A program made the translations under genes and the position numbers. From contig JAZLBL010000017.1 in NCBI GenBank assembly GCA_045613685.1, positions 1 to 64,000 of the forward strand: a DNA stretch of 64,000 nt, read 5' to 3'. Each line of letters starts with the position of its first letter. Within the stretch, counting starts at the first letter, position 1. The stretch is from Fimenecus sp045613685. Its GTDB lineage: Bacteria; Bacillota; Clostridia; Oscillospirales; Acutalibacteraceae. The notes under the pieces are model-generated. The model made no database searches. It was not told where the DNA came from and saw only the letters and a list, made by a program, of their open reading frames with translations. This document shows positions 33,679 through 41,431 of the stretch, in pieces.

Positions 33679-33690
33679 ATACAATAAAAA

Positions 33691-33715
33691 CGGGCGATTC
33701 GTGAATCGCCCCTAC
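33691..33715. repeat. 25-bp palindromic CCCCTAC repeat (copy 1)
   Basis: CGGGCGATTC GTGAATCGCC CCTAC, mostly self-complementary (GGGCGATTC / GAATCGCCC). An identical copy in reverse orientation is at 56998-57022. Confidence 0.8.
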
Positions 33716-33748
33716 AATTCTGTATTCTGAATTCAAAATTCTGCATTA

Positions 33749-33776
33749 AAAAAGACGGTCTTTCGACCGTCTTTTT
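33749..33776 (-). terminator. Terminator of the EF-G paralogue gene
   Basis: AAAAAGACGGTC / GACCGTCTTTTT around TTTC; ends 3 bases before the stop codon region at 33780 on the minus strand. Confidence 0.88.
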
Positions 33777-33779
33777 CTA

Positions 33780-35846
33780 TTATTCTTCGTCAACCTTTGC
33801 TTCTGCAATAACTTTTTCAACGATGTTCTGTGGAGCTTGTTCATAACGAGTGAACTCGAATGAGAATGAGCCACGACCTGCTGTTACTGAACGGAGAACT
33901 GTTGTGAAGTCGCCCATTTCAGCCATTGGAACTTCTGCTGTGAGTTCTTGCATTCTTGGTTCATCTGCAGGACCCATACCAAGAACTCTACCACGGCGTT
34001 TTGTGATGTCGCCCATAATATCGCCGAGATTGTCATCAGGCATTAAAGCAACGAGTGTGCCAACAGGTTCAAGAATTGTTGGGTCTGCCTTTGGAATACC
34101 TGCTTTATATGCAAGAGATGCTGCCATCTTGAATGCCATTTCTGATGAGTCAACTGGGTGATAAGAACCATCATAAAGAGTAGCCTTAACGCCTACCATT
34201 GGGTAACCTGCGAGAACGCCTTTAAGAACGCAATCACGAAGACCTTTTTCAACTGCAGGGAAGAAGTTCTTTGGAACTGCACCACCGAATACTTCTTCTT
34301 CAAAGATAAGCTCGTCGCTATCACATGGTTCAAAGCGGATATGTACATCACCGAACTGACCATGACCACCTGACTGTTTCTTGTGTTTGCCTTGTGCTTC
34401 TGCTGATTTTCTGATTGTTTCTCTATAAGCAACTTTAGGAACAGAAAGGTCAACTTCAACACCGAATTTATTCTTAAGTTTTGAAACGATTACATCAAGA
34501 TGCTGTTCGCCAAGACCTGAAAGAACCTGTTCTTTTGTTTCTTTGTTGATGGCAAATGAGATTGATGGGTCTTCTTCCATAAGTCTGAAAAGTCCCTGTG
34601 CAACTTTTTCTTCTTCGCCCTTTTTGCGAACGTTAACTGCCATTGAAAGACAAGGGTTAGGAGCGTCAACACCATCAAGAATTACGATGTTCTTTGCATC
34701 GCAGAGTGTGTCACCTGTTTTAACGCCTGCAAGCTTTGTAACAACGCCAATGTCACCTGCGATGATTTCGTTTGCGTCTTCTTGCTTGCCACCCTTAACA
34801 GTAACGATTTTACCCATCTTTTCTGTTTCACCTGTGCGAACATTATAAGCCTGAGTGTTACCATCAAGTTTACCTGAAACTACTTTAAAGAATGACATTT
34901 TACCAACGAATGGGTCAGCAACAGTTTTAAAGCAGATTGCTGCAAGTGGCCCGTTAATGTCACAAGGAAGAATTGTTTCTTCGCCACTTTCAGTTTTTGC
35001 TGTTTCACCTGCATAACCGAATGCGCCAGGAACAGACCAAGCAAGACCATAAAGAAGCTGGTCAACGCCTGCACCTGTAAGGCCTGCAACCGCATAAACA
35101 GGATAAATTGAACCATCGAAAATACCAAGGCAAAGACCTTTAAGAATTTCTTCTTGTGTGAATGTTTCACCTTCAAAGAATTTTTCCATAAGAGCATCAT
35201 CTGTTGTAGCAACAGCTTCCATAAATGCTGATGTCATTTCTTCGATAATTGGGTCATTTGGCATTGGAACTTCTGTAGCTTTACAATCATCATAAGCATA
35301 TGCTTTGCCTGTCATAAGGTTAACATAAGCTTTTGTGATGTTGCCTTCCATATAAGGAATAATTGTTGGGCAAAGCTTGTTGCCATAAACTTCTTTGAGA
35401 GCTTCAAATGTTTTGTAGAAACTTCTGTGGTCAGAGTCAGTTTTTGTAATAGCAAAGAATTTTGCAAGACCGCGTTTTTCAGCTGCTTTGAAAGCTTTTT
35501 CTGTACCAACGTCAACGCCTGAGCCAGCACTTGTAACGATGAGCACTGCTTCTGCTGCACGAACTGCTTCTGCTGCACCGTTTTCAAAGTCAAAAAGACC
35601 TGGAGCATCTATAAAATTCAACTTTGTGTTATCCCATTCAATAGCTGCCATAGCAGATGAAACTGATGACTTTCTTCTCTTTTCTTCTGCGTCGAAGTCA
35701 AGAACTGTGTTACCGTCAGCAACCTTGCCAAGTCTGTCAGTTGCGCCTGAAACATAAAGCATTGCTTCACAAAGTGTAGTTTTTCCTTTTCCGCCGTGCC
35801 CTAACACAGCAATATTTCTGATGTTGTTTGAGGTATAAGCCTTCAT
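33780..35846 (-). CDS. EF-G paralogue (FusA2-type translational GTPase)
   Basis: 688 residues, the full EF-G domain set. G1 is GHGGKGKTTL, G3 is DAPG instead of DTPG, and G4 is TKTD instead of NKxD. These changes and an early short G domain mark the second EF-G family of Firmicutes, distinct from the housekeeping fusA, which usually lies with rpsL. Its role is unclear; ribosome recycling or stress-specific elongation has been proposed for such paralogues. Single gene with its own promoter and terminator. Confidence 0.88.
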   Translation of the reverse strand: MKAYTSNNIRNIAVLGHGGKGKTTLCEAMLYVSGATDRLGKVADGNTVLDFDAEEKRRKSSVSSAMAAIEWDNTKLNFIDAPGLFDFENGAAEAVRAAEAVLIVTSAGSGVDVGTEKAFKAAEKRGLAKFFAITKTDSDHRSFYKTFEALKEVYGNKLCPTIIPYMEGNITKAYVNLMTGKAYAYDDCKATEVPMPNDPIIEEMTSAFMEAVATTDDALMEKFFEGETFTQEEILKGLCLGIFDGSIYPVYAVAGLTGAGVDQLLYGLAWSVPGAFGYAGETAKTESGEETILPCDINGPLAAICFKTVADPFVGKMSFFKVVSGKLDGNTQAYNVRTGETEKMGKIVTVKGGKQEDANEIIAGDIGVVTKLAGVKTGDTLCDAKNIVILDGVDAPNPCLSMAVNVRKKGEEEKVAQGLFRLMEEDPSISFAINKETKEQVLSGLGEQHLDVIVSKLKNKFGVEVDLSVPKVAYRETIRKSAEAQGKHKKQSGGHGQFGDVHIRFEPCDSDELIFEEEVFGGAVPKNFFPAVEKGLRDCVLKGVLAGYPMVGVKATLYDGSYHPVDSSEMAFKMAASLAYKAGIPKADPTILEPVGTLVALMPDDNLGDIMGDITKRRGRVLGMGPADEPRMQELTAEVPMAEMGDFTTVLRSVTAGRGSFSFEFTRYEQAPQNIVEKVIAEAKVDEE

Positions 35847-35920
35847 AGCTCTTACCCACCTTTCCCTAAGTATATACCAATATGTGAAAAATAGATAGAA
35901 TTTTTCAACACGTTAAAGGA

Positions 35921-35949
35921 ATTATAGCACATTTGCATAAAGTATGCAA
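35921..35949 (-). promoter_or_regulatory. Promoter of the EF-G paralogue
   Basis: On the minus strand TTGCAT, 17-base spacer, perfect TATAAT, giving a leader of about 70 bases. Confidence 0.75.
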
Positions 35950-36003
35950 TAATAAATTAATAAGTTTTGAAATATTTTTATATTAGTAATAGTGGTTTTT
36001 CTG

Positions 36004-36032
36004 TTGATTTTTCATTTTTATAAAGTTATAAT
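36004..36032 (+). promoter_or_regulatory. Promoter of murD-Nudix-maf
   Basis: TTGATT, 17-base spacer, perfect TATAAT, 34 bases before the murD ATG; ribosome site AAGGAG. Confidence 0.75.
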
Positions 36033-36066
36033 TATTTTATATGCGGAAAATAAGGAGTAGAGAATT

Positions 36067-37350
36067 ATGTTGCCTCCAATTATTGAATTTTTAAAAGACA
36101 AAAAAGTGCTTATTTTAGGCTTTGGCCGAGAGGGTAAAAGCACATACAATTATATAAGAAAATATCTGCCTGAAAAAATGCTCGCAATAGGTGATGGCAG
36201 AGAACAAAAAATAGACGACAAGAATGTGGAGTGTTTCTGTGGTGAAGATTATCTTTCACATATCGGCAAATTCGATGTTGTTATGAAAAGTCCTGGCATT
36301 TCATTCGTGAATGTTGATGTGCCATCAAATACTTATGTAACTTGTCAAACAGATTTGTTCTTGAGATTTGCACCTTGCAAGAAAATTGGTGTAACTGGCT
36401 CAAAGGGCAAAACAACCACATCAACACTCACATATAAAATGCTTTGTGCGGGTGGAGTTGATTGCGAATTGATGGGTAATATGGGACTTCCCGTGCTTGA
36501 CTATATTGAAGAAATGACGGAAAACAAAATAGCGGTTATCGAAATGTCATCACATCAACTTGAATTCACAAGAAATTCACCCGATGTTTCAATTCTCACA
36601 AATATTTATGAAGAACACCTTGAGCATTATAAAGGTGGTATGACTGGCTATGTGAATGCAAAACTCAATATTGTGCGTCATCAGAATGAAAACAATACTT
36701 TTATATATAATGGCACACAGGGCGTTGAGCCTTATCTTGATTTGAATACAGTTAAATCAAATGCAATAGCAATAGAAAAAGATGCATATTTACCATTTGA
36801 AATTAATAACATTCATCTCGCAGGCGAGCATAACCGTCACGATGTGCTTTATGCTTTTACTGCAGCATCAAAATTCGGCGTAACAGCAGAAGATGCGAAA
36901 AAAGCCATTGACGATTTTGAAGGTATTGAGCACAGAATGGAAAATGTTGGTACATATAAAGGTGTTACATTCTATAATGACTGTATTGCAACAATTCCAC
37001 ATGCCGTTATGTGCGCAGTTAATGCTATTAAGGCAAATACACTTATAATTGGTGGCAAAGATAGGGGAATAGACTATACCGACTTTGCTGTTGACCTTGA
37101 AAACAGTGATTTGAGTGTGGTTATCGGTACAAAAACAACAGGACATAAAATTATTGATATGATGCTCCAAAACGGCACAAAGAAAAATCTAATTAAAGCA
37201 GAAAACCTTGAAGAAGCAGTAAAACAGGCTTTCGAAAACACAAAAGGAATCTGCATTTTATCCCCAGCAGCTTCAAGTTATAATGAATATAAGAACTTTG
37301 AAGAAAAAGGAAGACATTATAAAGAACTTATCAAAAAATATGGTGAATAA
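36067..37350 (+). CDS. murD: UDP-N-acetylmuramoyl-L-alanine--D-glutamate ligase
   Basis: 427 residues. It adds D-Glu to UDP-MurNAc-L-Ala in the cytoplasm. N-terminal Rossmann domain (LILGFGREGKSTYNYI), central ATPase with GVTGSKGKTTT, EMSSHQLE and a Lys region (NAKLNIVRHQ), then HNRHDV and the C-terminal domain with HRMENVGTYKGVTFYND and LIIGGKDRGIDY. Slightly short but complete. Nudix and maf genes follow with a 1-base gap and a 4-base overlap. Confidence 0.94.
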   Translation: MLPPIIEFLKDKKVLILGFGREGKSTYNYIRKYLPEKMLAIGDGREQKIDDKNVECFCGEDYLSHIGKFDVVMKSPGISFVNVDVPSNTYVTCQTDLFLRFAPCKKIGVTGSKGKTTTSTLTYKMLCAGGVDCELMGNMGLPVLDYIEEMTENKIAVIEMSSHQLEFTRNSPDVSILTNIYEEHLEHYKGGMTGYVNAKLNIVRHQNENNTFIYNGTQGVEPYLDLNTVKSNAIAIEKDAYLPFEINNIHLAGEHNRHDVLYAFTAASKFGVTAEDAKKAIDDFEGIEHRMENVGTYKGVTFYNDCIATIPHAVMCAVNAIKANTLIIGGKDRGIDYTDFAVDLENSDLSVVIGTKTTGHKIIDMMLQNGTKKNLIKAENLEEAVKQAFENTKGICILSPAASSYNEYKNFEEKGRHYKELIKKYGE

Positions 37351-37351
37351 G

Positions 37352-37897
37352 ATGGATTTAACAGAGAAACCAATAAATCAAGAATATAAATTCAAAGGCA
37401 AAATTGTTAATATGCGTGTTGACGATGCACTTTTGCCAAATGGTACAGTTGCAAAACGCGAAATCGTTGAGCATAACGGTGGCGTGTGTGTAGCACCACT
37501 CGACAAAGATTATAATTTGTATTTTGTAAAGCAATTTCGTTATCCTTATATGGAAGTTGTTACAGAATTACCTGCAGGCAAACTTGAAAAAGGTGAAGAC
37601 CCATTTGAAGCAGGCAAGAGAGAGCTTAAAGAAGAAACAGGTGCTGTGGCAAATAAATATATAAGTTTAGGCAAACTCTATCCCACTCCTGGCTACTGTG
37701 GTGAAATAATACATATGTATTTAGCAACTGATTTAGAATTCGGTGAACAAAGTCCTGACGAAGACGAATTTTTAGAGGTTTATAAAATATCGCTTGCGGA
37801 TGCTGTTGAAATGGTAATGAATGGTGAGTTGCCAGATAGCAAAACTCAGACAATGATTTTAAAAATCAATCAACTTAAAAATGAGGGTAAAATATGA
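37352..37897 (+). CDS. Nudix hydrolase, ADP-ribose pyrophosphatase type
   Basis: 181 residues from the ATG at 37352, one base after the murD stop; GGTGAATAAG serves as a weak ribosome site, and an ATG four codons earlier would overlap murD. The Nudix box is complete (G-x5-E-x7-REL-x-EE-x-G in the GKLEKGEDPFEAGKRELKEE stretch). The surrounding YFVKQFRYP, LPAGKLE and PTPGYCGEIIHMYLA segments are characteristic of ADP-sugar pyrophosphatases (NudF-like), which clear ADP-ribose and similar compounds. Confidence 0.9.
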   Translation: MDLTEKPINQEYKFKGKIVNMRVDDALLPNGTVAKREIVEHNGGVCVAPLDKDYNLYFVKQFRYPYMEVVTELPAGKLEKGEDPFEAGKRELKEETGAVANKYISLGKLYPTPGYCGEIIHMYLATDLEFGEQSPDEDEFLEVYKISLADAVEMVMNGELPDSKTQTMILKINQLKNEGKI

Positions 37898-38445
37898 AAC
37901 TTGTACTTGCATCGAAATCACCAAGAAGAAGTGAAATTCTCACCAATGCAGGGATAGACTTTACTATTCGTGTTGCAGATGCTGACGAAACTATTGCAGA
38001 AGGCACAAGTCCTGAAGATGCCGTAGTAATGCTTGCTGCGAGAAAAGCTATGGCTGTTGAGAGAAACGAAGATGAAATTATACTTGGCGCCGACACAGTT
38101 GTTGTGCTTGACGATAAAATACTTGGCAAGCCAAAAGACCGAGAAGATGCTTTTAATATGCTTAAAAGCCTTTCGGGTAGAGTGCACTCTGTGTTTACGG
38201 GTGTTTGTGCAGTCAGCGGAAAAGGCTCAATAACCTTTGCAGAAGAAACAAAAGTTGAGTTTTATCCTTTAACCGACGAAGAAATAAATACTTATATCGA
38301 CTCAAATGATTGTTATGACAAAGCGGGGGCTTATGGCATTCAAGGACTCGCTTCAAAGTTTATCAGTGGAATAAACGGCGACTATTTTAATGTGGTCGGA
38401 TTACCGATTAGTTCAGTTTACAAAAAGATTTTGAAAAATCAATAA
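37894..38445 (+). CDS. maf: Maf-family nucleotide pyrophosphatase
   Basis: 183 residues. Maf motifs LASKSPRRSEIL, ILGADTVVVLDDKILGKPKD and SGRVHSVFTGV. These enzymes remove pyrophosphate from dTTP/UTP or modified nucleotides and can arrest division when overproduced. It overlaps the Nudix gene (ATGA). The two adjacent pyrophosphatases suggest a nucleotide-sanitation role attached to the murD operon. No terminator is seen before the next promoter at 38454. Confidence 0.93.
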   Translation: MKLVLASKSPRRSEILTNAGIDFTIRVADADETIAEGTSPEDAVVMLAARKAMAVERNEDEIILGADTVVVLDDKILGKPKDREDAFNMLKSLSGRVHSVFTGVCAVSGKGSITFAEETKVEFYPLTDEEINTYIDSNDCYDKAGAYGIQGLASKFISGINGDYFNVVGLPISSVYKKILKNQ

Positions 38446-38453
38446 AATTTTGA

Positions 38454-38482
38454 TTGACATTTTGCGAAATTTGTTGTAAATT
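38454..38482 (+). promoter_or_regulatory. Promoter of the tandem paralogue pair
   Basis: Perfect TTGACA, 17-base spacer, TAAATT. A 16-bp palindrome starts 4 bases after the -10 box. Confidence 0.72.
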
Positions 38483-38486
38483 TAGT

Positions 38487-38502
38487 ATGTATATGAATAC
38501 AT
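38487..38502. promoter_or_regulatory. Operator candidate, copy A (RTGTAT-N4-ATACAY)
   Basis: ATGTAT-ATGA-ATACAT over the predicted transcription start. The same type of palindrome (GTGTAT-AAAT-ATACAC) sits at the same distance from the -10 box of the pilus promoter at 40735-40750. Confidence 0.55.
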
Positions 38503-38525
38503 ATCATTGAAAGGGGAACCTCAAA

Positions 38526-39485
38526 ATGGCAAAAAAGGTTAGAACACCCGAAGAAGTACAGGCTAGATTAGAAAAGAAAGCCGCTAAAAGAAAGCTCTTC
38601 TTTGGAACATTTACAAAAGCATTAGCATTTTTCCTTGCAATCGCAATGGTTTATTCACTTGCTATAATTGCTTTCACACCTGCAACAATGCCTTCAACAG
38701 GCAACAATGTTCAGTCAGGTAACACATCAAACGGATTTGATGATTATGATAATGGCTCATCAAACTCAGGCTCAACAGATGCAGGCAATGCAGGTAATGC
38801 AGGCTCAACAGATGCAGGCAACGCAGGCAATGCAGGTAACGCTGACCAGAAAGCAGAAGTTATCAAAGTATTTAATGATGTAACAGCTAAAGCAGCAAAA
38901 GGCTCTTATAAGCTCCACAGAGAAGGTAAGTTCACAAAGGACATTGATGTAGGTAGCGCAACAAGTGCACTCGACTCAATCATTAAGGGCGTTGACGAAA
39001 ACGCTTCTATCAACTCAGTTGTTGGTGGTTTCCTTGGACTTAACAAGCCAGTTGACGCAGAAGTTAAGAATGGTAAGGGCGAAGGCTTTGATGCAAAATA
39101 TATGCTTAAAGCTATGGCTCTCACAGATGCAGATGTTGTTTCTGCAAGTATTGATGGCAACAAATATACAGTAAAAATCAAGAAGACAGTTACTCCTGAT
39201 GCAAACAGCGCTCTTGCACACGCAACAAACGACTATATTACATTTGCAGAAGTTAACAAGAGCATTAACGAAGCAGTTGGTTCTGCAGTTGTAGTTGAAG
39301 AAAGTGGCTCAAAGGCTATCTATGATAACATTGTTTTCACAGCAACTGTTGTTGATGGCAAGCTTACAAATCTTGAATATTCATACACATTCTCAGCAAC
39401 TCTTGCTATTAAACTTGCAATTATCAAAGCAACAGGTACAGGTGAAGCTGAAATCGTTGGTACATATTCAAATATCGTATATTAA
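38526..39485 (+). CDS. Membrane-anchored repeat-linker protein, paralogue A
   Basis: 319 residues of unknown family. A basic cytosolic head (MAKKVRTPEEVQARLEKKAAKRK) is followed by one membrane helix (about 27-50). A low-complexity outside linker (50-108) contains two near-identical GSTDAGNAGNAG units, and then comes a folded-looking domain (108-319). That domain shares FNDVTAKAAKGSY, VDENASINSVVGGFLG, LKAMALTDADV and ATNDYIT with paralogue B just downstream. Strong ribosome site AAAGGGGA. Shared operator with the pilus promoter suggests a pilus-related surface role, but no function is known. Confidence 0.75.
   Translation: MAKKVRTPEEVQARLEKKAAKRKLFFGTFTKALAFFLAIAMVYSLAIIAFTPATMPSTGNNVQSGNTSNGFDDYDNGSSNSGSTDAGNAGNAGSTDAGNAGNAGNADQKAEVIKVFNDVTAKAAKGSYKLHREGKFTKDIDVGSATSALDSIIKGVDENASINSVVGGFLGLNKPVDAEVKNGKGEGFDAKYMLKAMALTDADVVSASIDGNKYTVKIKKTVTPDANSALAHATNDYITFAEVNKSINEAVGSAVVVEESGSKAIYDNIVFTATVVDGKLTNLEYSYTFSATLAIKLAIIKATGTGEAEIVGTYSNIVY
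38769..38834 (+). repeat. Two tandem 33-bp repeats in the linker of paralogue A
   Basis: Units 38769-38801 and 38802-38834 differ at only two positions; each encodes GSTDAGNAGNA. In-frame copy-number change would lengthen or shorten the linker. Confidence 0.8.
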
Positions 39486-39517
39486 TTGCTTTTCCATAAC
39501 GGAAGGAGAAATAGAAA

Positions 39518-40525
39518 ATGGCTAAAAAAGTTTTAACACCAGAACAGGCTGAAATTAAAGCTCTCAAAAAGGCTAAGAAGTCTGAAAACTGGACAAAATT
39601 CTGGGCAATTTTGCTCGCATTGGTTCTCACAATCGGTGTAGTATTCTTAGGTCAAAGTGCAGCTAAAGACGCAGTTGCAGCTGCAGTAAATGGTACAAAT
39701 ACAGAATCATCTGATTCAGATTCAACTGATTCAGGTTCAACTGACAGTGGTTCAACAGATGCTGGTACAGGTAACAGTGGTTCAACAGATGCTGGTACAA
39801 GCAACAGTGGTTCAACAGATGCAGGCACAAGCAATGCAGGCACAAGCATTTCAAAAGCAGATGCAGCTAAAGCATTTAACGATGCAACAGCAAAAGCTGC
39901 TAAGGGCAATTACACAATGGAAAGAGTTTGTGGCTATCAGCCAGGCAAGGGCATTAAAGTAACAATGCTCGGTGGCGACGCAACAAGCGTTCTTAATGGT
40001 GTTATTACAGCTGTTGACGAAAACGCATCTCTTGATAGCGTTGTTGGTGGCTTCCTTGGTGTTGGCACAAGAGAAATCAAGGTTACAAACGGCGTTGGAA
40101 AGAGACATAATGGCGACGGCACATATGCAGACCTTAACAATGAAGAAAAAGACTATGTTCTTAAGGCTATGACTCTCACAGAGGCTGACATTGCAACAGC
40201 TACAAAAGATGGCAATACATACACAATCACACTTGCTAAGATTGCTGACCCTCAGAAAGACGGCAAAAATGCAATGCACCATGCAACAAATGACTTTATC
40301 ACAGAGTCACAGGTTAAGACTGCAATTGGTGGTTTGACAACTGCTATTACAGTTGAATCAGCAAATGTTACTTACTACAACATTAAGTTTGTTGCAACAA
40401 TTGAAAACGGCACACTTAAGAGCCTTACAATGAACTACCAGGCAGATGCTGTTATGAAACTTAAGGTTGCTATGACAATTGACGGTTCAGGTTCAATGGA
40501 TGTTAAGACAACTTATACATTCTAA
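39518..40525 (+). CDS. Membrane-anchored repeat-linker protein, paralogue B
   Basis: 335 residues, same plan as paralogue A: basic head MAKKVLTPEQAEIKALKKAKKSE, one membrane helix (about 26-46), a Ser/Asp/Thr-Gly linker (60-112) and a C-terminal domain sharing FNDATAKAAKGNY, VDENASLDSVVGGFLG, LKAMTLTEADI and ATNDFIT. Unlike A it has an insertion with HNGDGTYADLNNEEKD. The gap from A is 32 bases with GGAAGGAGA as ribosome site and no terminator, so they form one transcript. They arose by tandem duplication and have diverged considerably. Confidence 0.75.
   Translation: MAKKVLTPEQAEIKALKKAKKSENWTKFWAILLALVLTIGVVFLGQSAAKDAVAAAVNGTNTESSDSDSTDSGSTDSGSTDAGTGNSGSTDAGTSNSGSTDAGTSNAGTSISKADAAKAFNDATAKAAKGNYTMERVCGYQPGKGIKVTMLGGDATSVLNGVITAVDENASLDSVVGGFLGVGTREIKVTNGVGKRHNGDGTYADLNNEEKDYVLKAMTLTEADIATATKDGNTYTITLAKIADPQKDGKNAMHHATNDFITESQVKTAIGGLTTAITVESANVTYYNIKFVATIENGTLKSLTMNYQADAVMKLKVAMTIDGSGSMDVKTTYTF
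39749..39838 (+). repeat. Three tandem 30-bp repeats in the linker of paralogue B
   Basis: Units at 39749, 39779 and 39809, each encoding GSTDAGTGNS-like decapeptides. In-frame, so unit gain or loss would change linker length only. Confidence 0.8.
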
Positions 40526-40555
40526 TTTAACCAAAACTGAATAATTAAGTGATTT

Positions 40556-40595
40556 AATCCCGAAAAGAATTGCGGTTCTTTTCGGGATTTTTTTT
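40556..40595 (+). terminator. Terminator of the tandem paralogue pair
   Basis: AATCCCGAAAAGAA / TTCTTTTCGGGATT stem, 6-base loop, followed by six or more T. Confidence 0.93.
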
Positions 40596-40701
40596 GTTGT
40601 TTTTAGAGTCAAAAACAATAATTAGAACCAGCGTCGAAAACATATGTCAAAATATACAAAATTTAATGATTAATTTGTATGCAAAAAAGGCAAATTTAGG
40701 G

Positions 40702-40730
40702 TTGATTTTAACGCTTTTTGGTAGTAAAAT
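40702..40730 (+). promoter_or_regulatory. Promoter of the type IV pilus operon
   Basis: TTGATT, 17-base spacer, TAAAAT, in the 319-base gap between paralogue B and the first pilus gene. The stretch 40596-40700 holds nothing recognisable. Confidence 0.7.
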
Positions 40731-40734
40731 AAAT

Positions 40735-40750
40735 GTGTATAAATATACAC
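40735..40750. promoter_or_regulatory. Operator candidate, copy B (RTGTAT-N4-ATACAY)
   Basis: GTGTAT-AAAT-ATACAC, perfect dyad over the predicted start, 4 bases after the -10 box, exactly as copy A at 38487. Confidence 0.55.
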
Positions 40751-40756
40751 AATAGG

Positions 40757-40775
40757 GAGTAGTCTACTCTTTTTT
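40757..40775 (+). promoter_or_regulatory. Short hairpin with U-tract in the pilus leader
   Basis: GAGTAG-T-CTACTC followed by TTTTTT. It resembles a weak intrinsic terminator early in the ~108-base leader. A further small stem CACAA/TTGTG is at 40802-40815. No c-di-GMP riboswitch consensus was recognised. Confidence 0.4.
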
Positions 40776-40844
40776 AGAATTGTTGATTTTTAAGGCTAAT
40801 CCACAATATGTTGTGTTGAACTTAATTCGGGAGGCGTTTTCCGT

Positions 40845-41366
40845 ATGAATATGAATATGGATATCAAAGATTTAATCGCAAAACTTAAATCAGGAAGTGG
40901 CAAAAGCACCACTAAAGCAGGGGGAAGCAGTTTCACAGCTTTCTTCGATAAAAACCCAAAAATGAAGATAATTATCCCTGCAGTTTTAATTGCAATTTCA
41001 GTGCTCGTTGCACTCGTGATTATTATTTCAACAAAATCACCAACTATTGATACAACTCCGGTTGTTGGTGGCGAAGCACAAAATGTTGATGTTCTTCCAC
41101 AAGATGTCAGAGATTTTGAAGATATCGAAATCGAAGGTGGAAATGTCTTCGACGAAGTTGATGTTGCAAATGCAAAAATCACAGCAATCATCAGAAACTC
41201 TGATGGCTACTATACAGCTGTTATGGAGACAAAAACAAACTCATATTCAACTCTCAATGTTGGTGACTACATAAATGGTTCATCATGGATGGTTGAAGAT
41301 ATTACAGACGATGGCGTGTTAATCGCGCTCGGCGAAAAGAAAGTTGAAATCAAATACGGCAAATAA
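40845..41366 (+). CDS. PilP/GspC-like single-pass pilus alignment protein
   Basis: 173 residues, GGGAGG ribosome site. A cytosolic head of about 48 residues (K/S/T/G-rich) is followed by one membrane helix (about 48-68) and an acidic linker. The small C-terminal domain has STLNVGDYINGSSWMVEDITDDGVLIALGEKKVEI, which follows the pattern of PilP and GspC homology regions (vGD.i.g..w.v..I..dgV.l). In Gram-negatives PilP bridges PilN/PilO to the PilQ secretin N-domains; here the next gene encodes such N-domains. The assignment is by pattern and context. Confidence 0.6.
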   Translation: MNMNMDIKDLIAKLKSGSGKSTTKAGGSSFTAFFDKNPKMKIIIPAVLIAISVLVALVIIISTKSPTIDTTPVVGGEAQNVDVLPQDVRDFEDIEIEGGNVFDEVDVANAKITAIIRNSDGYYTAVMETKTNSYSTLNVGDYINGSSWMVEDITDDGVLIALGEKKVEIKYGK

Positions 41367-41431
41367 AACCGTGTTTAAATAAATTCAGTTATCATTTTAT
41401 TAACATAAAAGTTTTTTAGGGGGAACTAAAA

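Noticed and set aside
33165..33746. 193-codon Val/Ser-rich minus-strand frame
   Set aside because: It is the complement of the Thr-rich lipoprotein repeats (ACA/ACT become TGT/AGT, GTT and similar), so the length is a low-complexity artefact.
38769..39838. Repeat arrays that might suggest CRISPR
   Set aside because: Units are contiguous and without spacers, in frame, and encode protein linkers.
40596..40844. c-di-GMP riboswitch upstream of the pilus operon
   Set aside because: Looked for the GEMM-type conserved core and tetraloop receptor pattern; nothing convincing was found.
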